From positions 62,001 to 126,000 of the forward strand of contig NZ_FLQR01000010.1 in assembly GCF_900078385.1 (NCBI RefSeq): a DNA stretch of 64,000 nt, written 5' to 3'. The stretch comes from an uncultured Microbacterium sp. (GTDB lineage Bacteria > Actinomycetota > Actinomycetes > Actinomycetales > Microbacteriaceae). Positions 26,799 through 36,887 of this stretch are shown piece after piece (positions within the stretch are counted from its first letter, which is position 1; each line of letters begins with the position of its first letter). Below the pieces are notes generated by a model, which ran no database searches, was not told where the DNA came from, and was given only the letters and a program-made list of their open reading frames with translations. The position numbers and the translations under genes were made by a program.

Positions 26799-28222
26799 GA
26801 CTGCGGAGTGTCCGTCGGGGTCAGGTAGGCGCGCAACGTGGTCCGCCAGTCCGCGGGCGTGAAGCCGGCATCCGCGATCTTCTCGAGCGCGAGCGCACTG
26901 TGGCGCGGACGCGGGGCGATGGGACCGCTCGCGGAGGCGTAGTAGTCCTCCGTCGTCACGGGGGTCACGCGCGCCGCGTCGTGTCCGGTCGTGGCGAACA
27001 CGAGCGCTGCGACGTCCGCCCATGAGACGACATCGCCCGCCCCGGTCAGGTTGTAGACCCCGTAGGCGGGTGTCGTCTCGAGCAGGTGGCGGATGCCGCG
27101 CGCGATCTCGCTCGTGAACGTCAGCCGTCCGTGCTGGTCGGCGACGACATTCGGGTCGATGCCGCGCGCGGCGAGCGAGGCCATGGTGCGGACGAAGTTG
27201 GGGCCGTCCCCGATGACCCAGCTCGTGCGGAGGATGTAGTGGCGGGGAGCGGTGGCGGCGGCGGAATCGCCGGCCGCTTTCGTCTGGCCGTAGACCCCGA
27301 GGGGGGCGACCGGCTCATCCTCGCGGTACGGGGCGTCGGAGCTCCCGTCGAACACGTAGTCCGAGGAGACGTGGACGAGGGTCACGCCGTGCGCGGCCGC
27401 GAGGCCGGCGAGGGCGGCGACACCCGCCGCGTTGGCCGCCCAGGCGTCGCGACGCCCCTCCGGGGTCTCGGCGAGGTCGACCTTCGTGTAGGCCGCCGCG
27501 TTGACGATGGCCGCGTAGTCCCGCCAGCGACGCGCGCCGGAAAGGCCCGGAGCGGAGACGTCCAGGTCGGCCCGTGTCGCGAACTCGACGTGCCGCGCGC
27601 CCTCGTACTCCGCGCGCAGAGCGCGGCCCAGCTGACCGTCCGCGCCGAGCACCAGGATCTTCTTGGGCGGGATCGGGACCACATCCGCCAGGGCGGGGTG
27701 GGCGAGGTCCTTCGCCGAGATCCCGACCTGATCGAGCGGGATGGGCCAGGCGATCGCGACGGTCTCGTCGGCGAGGTTGAGGAAGGAGTACTCCGCGTCC
27801 GGGGACCAGTGGTCGTTGACGAGGTAGGTGTACGCGGTGTCGGGCGCGAGGGTCTGGTACGAGTTGCCGACGCCGCGCGGCACGAAGATGGCCTTCGACG
27901 GATCGAGCTCGGTCGTGAAGACGGCCCCGAAACTCGGACCCTCGCGGAGGTCGACCCAGGCCCCGAAGATGCGTCCGGTCGCGACGGAGACCCATTTGTC
28001 CCACGGTTCCGCGTGGATGCCGCGGGTGGTGCCGACGGCGTCGTTGAAGGAGATGTTGTTCTGCACCGGACCGAAGTCGGGCAGGCCCAGCCCGGTCATC
28101 TTCTCGCGCTGCCAGTTCTCCTTGAACCAGCCGCGGCTGTCGCCGTGCACGGGCAGGTCGAAGACGACGAGGCCCGGGATGGTCGTCTCCCGGGCTGTCA
28201 GGGTGGCGCCGTACCGGGTCAC
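26795..28222 (-). CDS. rmlCD: Fused dTDP-4-dehydrorhamnose 3,5-epimerase / dTDP-4-dehydrorhamnose reductase
   Basis: A 475-residue bifunctional protein that would complete dTDP-L-rhamnose synthesis. The N-terminal cupin (about 1-185) is RmlC-like: 'GDSRGWFKENW', 'TRGIHAEPWDKWV' holding the active-site histidine, and 'FVPRGVGNSYQTL'. The C-terminal Rossmann protein (about 188-475) is RmlD-like: 'ILVLGADGQLGRAL', 'VHVSSDYVFDG', 'YGQTKAAGD' with the Tyr-Lys pair, and 'RTSWVIGDG'. The linker is short ('VVPIPPKK'). Such fusions occur in other Microbacteriaceae. The GTG start follows the rmlB stop by 4 nt. The 'RGIHAEPW' loop departs from the usual 'RGLHyQ', marking a divergent RmlC branch. Confidence 0.92.
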   Translation of the reverse strand: MTRYGATLTARETTIPGLVVFDLPVHGDSRGWFKENWQREKMTGLGLPDFGPVQNNISFNDAVGTTRGIHAEPWDKWVSVATGRIFGAWVDLREGPSFGAVFTTELDPSKAIFVPRGVGNSYQTLAPDTAYTYLVNDHWSPDAEYSFLNLADETVAIAWPIPLDQVGISAKDLAHPALADVVPIPPKKILVLGADGQLGRALRAEYEGARHVEFATRADLDVSAPGLSGARRWRDYAAIVNAAAYTKVDLAETPEGRRDAWAANAAGVAALAGLAAAHGVTLVHVSSDYVFDGSSDAPYREDEPVAPLGVYGQTKAAGDSAAATAPRHYILRTSWVIGDGPNFVRTMASLAARGIDPNVVADQHGRLTFTSEIARGIRHLLETTPAYGVYNLTGAGDVVSWADVAALVFATTGHDAARVTPVTTEDYYASASGPIAPRPRHSALALEKIADAGFTPADWRTTLRAYLTPTDTPQS

Positions 28223-28226
28223 CGGG

Positions 28227-30094
<1,868 letters not shown>

Positions 30095-30145
30095 GAGTCC
30101 ATCGTGGCATACCCGTCAGCGGGCCCGGATCCGCCCGGGGTCGGG

Positions 30146-31213
30146 CTAGATCGAGAACGGACCCTCGGGGTCCTTCAGGACGGCCATCATCCGATCGACG
30201 CCGCGCTCGAGGTCGAACACGGGCGTCCACCCGAGAGCCTCCAGCTTCTCCGAAGCCAGCGAGGAGTTCACCATCAGGTTGTGGGTGCCCGACTCCGCGC
30301 TCTCCGGAATGTCGAAGCGGACGTTCACGCTGGCTGCCCGCGCGACGGCCTCGGCGAGTTCGCGGACCGTGCAGATCGAATGCGGGTTCGAAATGTTGTA
30401 CGCGTTGTCCCGCTCACCGCGGAGGAGCACGGTGAGGATCGCGGACGCGCAGTCGAGCGAGTAGCAGTACGAGCGCAGCTGGTCGCCCCGGCTCCTGAGG
30501 ATCACATCGTCACCGGCAACGGCGCGCCGGGTGACCTCCGCCGAGACGCGATTGTCCGAGCTCCGGATGGAGGGGCCGTAGATGTGCCCGGGTCTGACGA
30601 TCACCGAATCGATGCCGTACTCCATGCCGTACGCCACGCAGAGAGACTCGCCCGCGCGCTTGGACGACGGATAGCCGGCGCGCTGGTTCAGGATGTCGAG
30701 GTATCCGAAGTCGTTCTCCGCGTAGGGGTTCATCCCCTCCTTCTGCCCGTACACCTCGCTCGAGGAGATGTACAGGAGCCGGCGGACGGAGCTCGCGCGA
30801 GCGAGGTCGAACATCGCCGAGAGCCCGACGATGTTCGCGAGCATGGTCTCCACGGGAAGCTTCAGGTACATCGCGGGGTTCGCGTTGCTGGCGCCGTGGA
30901 TGACGTAGTCGATGTCCGTCGCGAGGGCGACCTGTTCGCTCGACGTCGCGTCGTACGGGACGAAGACCAGTTCGCCGGGGGCGGGGGAGAAGCTCTGGAA
31001 CCTGTCCGCGGCGTCCTGCTCGCTGCGCCCGGCCAGGTAGACCGTGATGTTCGCACTCAGCTCGCGGTTCATGAACAGGAGCAGGTCGACGACCGACGAG
31101 CAGATCATCCCCGTCGCCCCGGTGACCAGGACGCGGGTGTTGAAGAGGGCGCGCGCATCCGGGATGCTCGCGAAGGCCGCGCGGAGGTCCTCCGCGTACG
31201 AGTCGGCGGTCAC
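30146..31213 (-). CDS. NAD-dependent epimerase/dehydratase (extended SDR), paired with an IspD-type gene
   Basis: A 355-residue extended SDR with 'RVLVTGATGMICSSVVDLLL' (cofactor loop in 'VTGATGMICS'), 'YISSSEVYG', a 'YPSSKRAGES' Tyr-Lys pair and 'RPGHIYGPS'. It belongs to a subgroup with 'GMIxxxV' in the glycine loop, shared with the second such protein in this window. It begins 7 nt after the upstream cytidylyltransferase gene and is probably co-transcribed with it. Together they could make a CDP-linked sugar alcohol or deoxysugar. I recall a comparable cytidylyltransferase plus reductase pairing for CDP-arabinitol in pneumococcal capsules (abp1/abp2). The exact reaction is inferred. Confidence 0.82.
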   Translation of the reverse strand: MTADSYAEDLRAAFASIPDARALFNTRVLVTGATGMICSSVVDLLLFMNRELSANITVYLAGRSEQDAADRFQSFSPAPGELVFVPYDATSSEQVALATDIDYVIHGASNANPAMYLKLPVETMLANIVGLSAMFDLARASSVRRLLYISSSEVYGQKEGMNPYAENDFGYLDILNQRAGYPSSKRAGESLCVAYGMEYGIDSVIVRPGHIYGPSIRSSDNRVSAEVTRRAVAGDDVILRSRGDQLRSYCYSLDCASAILTVLLRGERDNAYNISNPHSICTVRELAEAVARAASVNVRFDIPESAESGTHNLMVNSSLASEKLEALGWTPVFDLERGVDRMMAVLKDPEGPFSI

Positions 31214-31220
31214 CGTCGGA

Positions 31221-31931
31221 TCAACCGGCCGCGTGCCGGGCGTCGAGGATGGACTCGAAGATGTAGAGATCGTCCATCGTCGTGATCTTCAGGTTCTGCT
31301 CCGAGCCCGCCGAGAAGTAGACCGTCTCGCCGAGTTCGTGCATCAGCACACACGATGCCGCGGTGTCTCCGATGCCCTGGACCTTCGCCTGCTCGTGAGC
31401 CCACATGAGCTTTCCCAGCGTGTACGAGTGCGGCGTCTGGGTGCGGAACAGCTGCTCGCGCGGGATGGACACGGTCGATGACACGCCGCTGTCGTCGCTT
31501 CGGAACACCGCCTCGACGCAGGGGATCGCGGCGACCGCGCTGCCGTTGGCCTTGAACTCGGCGATGTTGTCGGAGATGATCTCCGACGAGACCAGGCAGC
31601 GGTTGCCGTCGTGGATCATCACGATGTCCTCGTCGGTGGCGCCTTCCTCCCTGATCTTCGATAGGCCGATGTGGATGGACTCCTGACCCGTCGCCCCGCC
31701 GGGCACGATCGCCTGCAGCTTGGTGATGCCGTACTGCTTCGCGTAGGCGTTCACGACGTCGATCCAGGACGGGAGTGTCACCACGACGATCGCATCGATG
31801 GCCGGATGGTTCTGGAACGCCTCCATCGTGTAGACGATCAGGGGCTTGTTCTTGACGTGCATGAACTGCTTCGGGATGTCCTGCTTCATCCGCGAACCCG
31901 TGCCTGCCGCCGTTAGCAGTGCTGTGATCAT
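31221..31931 (-). CDS. IspD-like CTP:alditol-phosphate cytidylyltransferase (TarI-like)
   Basis: A 236-residue single-domain cytidylyltransferase: 'LLTAAGTGSRMKQDIPKQF' (CTP loop), 'VPGGATGQESI', 'MIHDGNRCLVS' in place of the 'HDAxRP' of IspD, and 'NLKITTMDDLYIFES'. The MEP-pathway IspD normally lies next to ispF, which is absent here. Genomic context (LicD, pyruvyl transferase, SDR) points to TarI-like use of a polyol phosphate. A good SD (AGGAG) precedes the ATG. The sequence is richer in Lys and Ile than most neighbours, hinting at later acquisition. Confidence 0.85.
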   Translation of the reverse strand: MITALLTAAGTGSRMKQDIPKQFMHVKNKPLIVYTMEAFQNHPAIDAIVVVTLPSWIDVVNAYAKQYGITKLQAIVPGGATGQESIHIGLSKIREEGATDEDIVMIHDGNRCLVSSEIISDNIAEFKANGSAVAAIPCVEAVFRSDDSGVSSTVSIPREQLFRTQTPHSYTLGKLMWAHEQAKVQGIGDTAASCVLMHELGETVYFSAGSEQNLKITTMDDLYIFESILDARHAAG

Positions 31932-31958
31932 GTGGGAGCTCCTGGGGGTGAGAACGGT

Positions 31959-33254
31959 TCAGTTGCGTGCGTTGAGGATGAGGGGGAGATAGTCGGTGAC
32001 GCTCTCCTTCGCCTTGTCCTTCATCGCGGAGAGCAGCTCGTCGTCGATTCCCTCGGCCTTCGCCTTCTCCATGCTGTCGACGATGTACTCCGGCCGGAAA
32101 TCCTTCTGCCGGATGGCTCGTTCGGGGTAGCCGATGATGTCCATCAGCTTCTCGACCTTGTCGTTCCAGGACAGGATGACGGAGGGGACGCCCATGGTGA
32201 ACGCCGCGATGGAGGAGTGCATCCGGCACGTGATGATGGCCTCGTAGCCGTTGATCGTGTCCACCAGCACGGTGTCGTCGACCGGTCGGTCGACCAGATA
32301 GGACCCCGGCAGCCCGAGCTTCTTCAGCACCCGCTTGCCCAGCGCGACATCGCCGGGCAGCCCGTTCGTGAAGAACTCGAACTCGTAGCCGCGATCGCGG
32401 AGGACCGTCGCGATACCGGCGAAGAGCGCGGTCCATTCCTTCGAGCCGAACTCGACTCCGTAGCCCTGGAGGGAGTTGCCGCGGATGAGGCCGATGCCGA
32501 TCTTCTTCCGCTCGATGCCCGTGTCGATCCCGTACGCCTCCTTCATCCAGAAGGCGGAGTCCGCGAGCAGCTTGACCGTGTGCCCGGGGCCGGCGCACGC
32601 CTGCACCTCGGTCACGTTATCCCTGGCGGAGACGTAGGTGACGGCCGACGAGCGGATGGCGCGTTTGAGGATCGTGCTCCCGAAATCGCGCTCGTCGAAG
32701 GCGCCGGCCCGGCCGATGGCGTTGTAGACCACCTCGAGCCCGTGTCGCTCGGCGTACTCGCTGATCAGCAGGAGTGACCAGTGGTACTCGTTGTAGCTGT
32801 ACTCGAGGAGGCCGGCACCGTCGATCACGATGTAGTCGACGCCCTCGAGCTTCAGGTCGAAGTAGCTCGCGAGCCGCTTGCGGTAGTTGCGACCGTGCTT
32901 CCAGATCAGGTGGCGCCCCCGGCTGATCAGGTTCTGCACCGCCTTGCTCTTGGCGCTCCGGCCCCGCCGCTGCAGGTTCAGGAAGAGCTTCTCGGTGAGG
33001 CGGCCCTTCTCGCTGTAGCGGTAGTAGTTGCGCAGGCGCCGCTCGCGGGCGTCCGGGATCTCGAAGATCGTGTCGTTCCGGCCGAGCAGGTCGACCTCGA
33101 CATACTCGATTCCGATACCCGGCTCCGCCTGCTCGAGCCCGTCGGCGATCAGGTACTCCAGGCTCCGCGCGATGAACATCTCCCCGAGGTTCTCGCTCTT
33201 CACCAGCCCGCAGATGGCGATCTTCACAGTCTTCGTCTTCTCAGTCGTCGGCAC
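31959..33254 (-). CDS. Polysaccharide pyruvyl transferase family protein (1)
   Basis: A 431-residue member of the PssK/CsaB-like family, whose members add pyruvate ketals from PEP to sugars. Visible are an N-terminal GT-B-like lobe 'IAICGLVKSENLGEMFIARSLEYL' (start 'GLVKSENLGEMF'), 'YIVIDGAGLLEYSYNEY', 'RDNVTEV' and the C-terminal 'ITCRMHSSIAAFTMGVPSV' with the family Arg-x-His. The loop 'GAGLLEYSYNEY' replaces the usual glycine-rich 'GGGGL'. It could pyruvylate the polymer or, being divergent, transfer another group. It starts 3 nt after licD and lies in the same operon. Confidence 0.82.
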   Translation of the reverse strand: MPTTEKTKTVKIAICGLVKSENLGEMFIARSLEYLIADGLEQAEPGIGIEYVEVDLLGRNDTIFEIPDARERRLRNYYRYSEKGRLTEKLFLNLQRRGRSAKSKAVQNLISRGRHLIWKHGRNYRKRLASYFDLKLEGVDYIVIDGAGLLEYSYNEYHWSLLLISEYAERHGLEVVYNAIGRAGAFDERDFGSTILKRAIRSSAVTYVSARDNVTEVQACAGPGHTVKLLADSAFWMKEAYGIDTGIERKKIGIGLIRGNSLQGYGVEFGSKEWTALFAGIATVLRDRGYEFEFFTNGLPGDVALGKRVLKKLGLPGSYLVDRPVDDTVLVDTINGYEAIITCRMHSSIAAFTMGVPSVILSWNDKVEKLMDIIGYPERAIRQKDFRPEYIVDSMEKAKAEGIDDELLSAMKDKAKESVTDYLPLILNARN

Positions 33255-33257
33255 CTG

Positions 33258-34205
33258 TCACGCCATCTCGTCTTGCATCTCGTCATCGTCGGCGATGGGC
33301 AGCTCGTCGCCGCCTTCCTCTGCCTGCACGACGATCACCCGCGGCGCTTCGCCGGGCAGGTGGGGGAAGAAGGTCACGAAGTCGTGACGGGGGACCCGCT
33401 TATGCACGGGAAGCCATTCCATGTAATTGGCCCCGTACAGCTGACGGAGGTACGTGTCGTACCCCGCCGGAGCGGACAGCAGGTGGCCCTCGAACTCCAT
33501 CTTGATGACCGGGGTGTACTCGGCCTTCACGACGCGCTCTTCCGTGGTGTGCACGTTGGTCATCATCACGCCGACGTAGTCGGATTCCTCGAACGCGATC
33601 GAGGTGGCGTGTTCGATGACCTTGTCGAAGAGCGGTCCGACGCCGATGGAGCGATAGACGCGCGTCGCGAGCCGATTGCGAAGGATGCGGTACGGGTTCC
33701 GGCCGCGGTACTTGCGCACGTTGCGTGCGTGCCGGACGCGGTCCTTCCTGCGCCTGATCTCGGCGTAGTGCTCCTGGTTCTTCTCCTCGGTGTCGGGGAG
33801 GCCCTCGACCGGGAAGATGTCCAGGAAGATCGGGTAGACCTTGCCGCCGATCCCGCCCTTCGTGCGCTTGGCGACGAGGATCCGCTCGGAGTACAGCTTC
33901 CAGTGGTAGGCGAAGTACCGGTTCGAGTTGTTCGGCGGCATGAGCTCGAAGTCTCCGATGCGGCCGCCGGAGAGCTCCATGAGCTTCTCGCAGTCCGTTC
34001 TCGGCATGTTGACGTCGACGTCGTCGTCCCAGGGGATGAACCCCTTGTGCCGCGCCGCGCCCAGCAGCGTCCCCCCGGAGAGGTAGTACGTGAGGCCGTG
34101 CTCTTCGCAGAATGCGTCGAAGGCCAGCAGCAGTTCGAGCATCGCCGCCTTGTGGTCCGCGTCCGTTGCGAGATCCTTGAGGTCGCTGTAGCTGTAGTCC
34201 TGCAT
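33258..34205 (-). CDS. LicD family phosphotransferase
   Basis: A 315-residue LicD/fukutin-type protein with the nucleotidyltransferase-like core 'YYLSGGTLLGAARHKGFIPW' followed at once by the metal-binding 'DDDVDVNMPR'. Family members transfer phosphocholine from CDP-choline (LicD) or ribitol phosphate from CDP-ribitol (FKRP). No licA, licB or licC is present, while CDP-alditol synthesis genes surround it, so an alditol phosphate is the likelier donor. The ATG was chosen because AGGAG lies 12 nt upstream; an ATG nine codons earlier also exists. Confidence 0.9.
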   Translation of the reverse strand: MQDYSYSDLKDLATDADHKAAMLELLLAFDAFCEEHGLTYYLSGGTLLGAARHKGFIPWDDDVDVNMPRTDCEKLMELSGGRIGDFELMPPNNSNRYFAYHWKLYSERILVAKRTKGGIGGKVYPIFLDIFPVEGLPDTEEKNQEHYAEIRRRKDRVRHARNVRKYRGRNPYRILRNRLATRVYRSIGVGPLFDKVIEHATSIAFEESDYVGVMMTNVHTTEERVVKAEYTPVIKMEFEGHLLSAPAGYDTYLRQLYGANYMEWLPVHKRVPRHDFVTFFPHLPGEAPRVIVVQAEEGGDELPIADDDEMQDEMA

Positions 34206-34518
34206 TCCCTGTTCTTCTCCTCTAGGACGCATTCATCTCATCCCGGCTCCGATGGCCGTTCGTGACCGGGCGGTCGCACGAGAACCGGCCCTCGACTCAC
34301 ACACCCCACGAACGACTCCGAGCCGCCCGGCGGTTCGGGGCGACCGAGATTTCGCGGCGGTCAACCGTCGGAACATAGTACCGCAGTACTTTCTGCGCCT
34401 TATCTGTCCCCCCGGACGTCACCCCGCGTGCCCGCGCGCTGACGGAGGTCGTGCGGCGAGCAGGAAACCCCTGATCTCCGCGCGTATCCGGATAGGTGCC
34501 GCCTCGTGTGGGCGCCAC
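34206..34518. other. 313-bp intergenic region upstream of licD, with an AT-richer promoter-like patch
   Basis: No coding frame is credible here. On the minus strand a TACTAT -10-like hexamer (34380-34375) sits within the only AT-rich stretch, about 170 nt upstream of licD. A small palindrome GTACCGCAGTAC-like sequence (about 34378-34389) overlaps it and could be an operator. The promoter for the licD-pyruvyl transferase-IspD-SDR operon is probably here. The -35 region is not clear. The end near 34518 holds the stop of the acyltransferase gene. Confidence 0.4.
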
Positions 34519-36744
34519 TCACCACAGAACGTCGTCGGCCAGGGCGGACTGTCGCAGCTGGGCTTCGAGCGGCTTCGCCAGGGTCCGTGCGTACGTCTCC
34601 GTGAAGTGCGCGGAGTCCCGCCAGACCACGACGTTCCCGACGACGGCCGCGCACGCCTCGGCATCCGGGCAGACCCAGTTGCCCATGTCGATGACGTCCG
34701 CATCCGACAGCCCTTTCACGGCCCGCTCCACGTACCTGCTGCCCGTGCCGAATGCGACATTCCGCGGCGTCGCGCAGGCGGTGAGATGGTCGGGGTTCGC
34801 CGAAATGCACTCGGGGACGTCGCTGGTCATCCGCGGGGTCGCGTTCATCACCAGCGTCGGAATCCCCGCCTCGTTCAGCAGGCGGAGATTCTCGTGAAGA
34901 CCATCGGCGTAGAGGCTCCTGGCTTCCGCGCGGGAAACGCCCTCCTGCCAGGCGGCTCGCGTGGCCCGGTTCGCCGTGACGACCAGGTCGGGGCGCTCCG
35001 CGAGTATCTGGTCGAAGCTCGTCGCGCTCCATTCGTTGCAGCTGGTGTACTCGCCGCCATTGCGGTCGGCCTGGCTCCCGTGCGAGAAGCCGCACGATGC
35101 CTTGCTCGTGATCCGCAGCCGCCAGCCGTGCTTCTCCGCGAGTGCGATGTAGGGCGGCGCCCAGTTGGCGGCGTGCGAGTCGCCGATCAGGACCACACTC
35201 ACCTCGCCGTCCGGATCACCGAAGATGCAGCCCTCGATCTTCGGCGTGGCCGGCGGACTGCCCAGATGGCAGTCGAGCGCGTAGACCACCGTATTGTCGG
35301 CACGGGCGGTGATGGCGGAGGGCGTGAACCCGCCCTCGACCACGTCGACCGGCTTTCCCGCATCCGTGAAGCTCGCGAGGTCGTCATCGGAGAAGTCATC
35401 CGTCAGCGCCTCCGCGCCGACCTTCTCGTCGGCGGCGACGGCACGCTCCGGATTCAAGGTCGCCGGGGCGACGAAGACGACGGAAGCGACGACGGCGGTG
35501 GCCGCCATCAGGCCCGCCCCCGCCAGCAGCGAACGGCGCGAGGACCGCTTCACCCAGTGCCAGTCGCGGAACGGGTTCTCGATGAACCGGTAGCTCAGCC
35601 AAGCCGGGAGCACGGCGAACGCGACGATGAGGAGCCCGTACCGGACGCGCAGGTCCCCGCCGAGCAGGTACGTGCCGACGACGATGAGCGGCCAGTGCCA
35701 CAGGTAGAGCGAGTAGGAGATGTCGCCGATCCAGCGCATCGGCTTCAGCGTCAGCAGCCGGCCGACGCCGGTCTCCGCCCGGCCGTTCATCCCGGCGGCG
35801 ATGATCGCCGCGGCCCCCAGCGTCGGGACGAGCGCCGCGGAGCCCGGGAACGGCATGGCGCCGGAGAAGAGGAGCGTCGCGGCCACGATGGCGGCGAGCC
35901 CTGCCCAGCCCAGGGCGTATCCCAGCCAGTGGGGGATGCGCGCGACCTGCGGCGCGAACACGGCGAGCGCTGCTCCGATGGCGAGTTCCCACAGCCTCGT
36001 CGTCGTGACGAAGTAGGCGGTCTCAGGTTCGGCGCCCGTGTAGTAGATCGAGAACAGCAGCGACGGCACGAGGATCATGAGCACGCCGACGCGCGCCGCC
36101 CGCATGGCGCTCACGCGGCGATCCGCGGTCGCCCCCTCGCGCGCGGCGCTCTTCCGCGCCCGGCGCCGGACGAGCGCCAGCAGGGCCACGAGGATGAGCG
36201 GCCAGACGATGTAGAACTGCTCCTCGACCGCCAGCGTCCAGAAGTGCTGCAGGGGGCTCGCGGCGACCTCGGCGTTGAGGTAGTCGGTGCCGGCGGCGAA
36301 GACCCAGTTCACGACGTACACGGCGGAAGCGAGCGCTTCGATGCCGATCGACTCCCAGCGGATCTGGGGGAGGAACACCACCGTCAGCACGAGGGTCGCG
36401 AGCAGGACGACCGTCGCCGCGGGCAGGATGCGCCGAGCGCGTTTCGCGTAGAAGTCGCCGAGCCGGATGTGCCCGGTGTTCTGGGCTTCTCGCAGGAGCA
36501 GACCGGTGATGAGGAAGCCGGAGATCACGAAGAAGATGTCGACGCCGACGAAACCGCCGCGGAAGAACGACCAGTTGGCGTGGAAGAGCAGGACCACGCC
36601 GACGGCGACGGCCCGGAGGCCCTGGATGTCGGGCCGGAAGCTCGCGCTCTTCGGCAGCTCCTTCGCGCCGGGCGTCGGCTGCTGGCCCCGTCGCAACTCG
36701 GCTCGGGAACGTGCCGGGGGCGGTAGTACGGCGTCAGTGGTCAC
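34519..36744 (-). CDS. OafA-type membrane acyltransferase with C-terminal SGNH domain
   Basis: A 741-residue protein. The N-terminal acyltransferase-3 domain (about 35-400) has 'FRPDIQGLRAVAVGVVLLFHANW' (core 'DIQGLRAVAV' and the catalytic-type His of 'LFHANW'), 'GFVGVDIFFVISGFLIT' and ten or so membrane helices. The C-terminal periplasmic-side domain carries an SGNH hydrolase start 'VVLIGDSHAANW' and a late 'DSAHFTETYA' His block. Such two-domain proteins O-acetylate surface glycans. The GTG chosen lies 6 nt after CAGAAT (36756-36751), fitting a leaderless start; the open frame extends further upstream without support. Confidence 0.92.
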   Translation of the reverse strand: MTTDAVLPPPARSRAELRRGQQPTPGAKELPKSASFRPDIQGLRAVAVGVVLLFHANWSFFRGGFVGVDIFFVISGFLITGLLLREAQNTGHIRLGDFYAKRARRILPAATVVLLATLVLTVVFLPQIRWESIGIEALASAVYVVNWVFAAGTDYLNAEVAASPLQHFWTLAVEEQFYIVWPLILVALLALVRRRARKSAAREGATADRRVSAMRAARVGVLMILVPSLLFSIYYTGAEPETAYFVTTTRLWELAIGAALAVFAPQVARIPHWLGYALGWAGLAAIVAATLLFSGAMPFPGSAALVPTLGAAAIIAAGMNGRAETGVGRLLTLKPMRWIGDISYSLYLWHWPLIVVGTYLLGGDLRVRYGLLIVAFAVLPAWLSYRFIENPFRDWHWVKRSSRRSLLAGAGLMAATAVVASVVFVAPATLNPERAVAADEKVGAEALTDDFSDDDLASFTDAGKPVDVVEGGFTPSAITARADNTVVYALDCHLGSPPATPKIEGCIFGDPDGEVSVVLIGDSHAANWAPPYIALAEKHGWRLRITSKASCGFSHGSQADRNGGEYTSCNEWSATSFDQILAERPDLVVTANRATRAAWQEGVSRAEARSLYADGLHENLRLLNEAGIPTLVMNATPRMTSDVPECISANPDHLTACATPRNVAFGTGSRYVERAVKGLSDADVIDMGNWVCPDAEACAAVVGNVVVWRDSAHFTETYARTLAKPLEAQLRQSALADDVLW

Positions 36745-36843
36745 CAGAGGATTCTGCCATCGAGCGGTCGTGAATTCGCCGAGCGCCCCGCACGGGGCGA
36801 CCATCCGACACCCGCCGCGACGGTGCGCGCGGGCCACGCGCCG

Positions 36844-36849
36844 TAGGAT
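36844..36849 (+). promoter_or_regulatory. -10 box of the CDP-ribitol synthase-like gene
   Basis: TAGGAT lies 38 nt before the ATG, giving a leader of about 32 nt that contains an AAGGAA ribosome site 8 nt before the start. This plus-strand gene thus has its own promoter within a minus-strand gene block. Confidence 0.5.
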
Positions 36850-36887
36850 GTGACGCGCCCCTGACGCTCACACTGCAAGGAATCTCG

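Noticed and set aside
31221..31931. MEP-pathway IspD (isoprenoid synthesis)
   Set aside because: No ispF is nearby, the HDAxRP motif is altered to HDGNR, and the context is polymer synthesis. A TarI-like role fits better.
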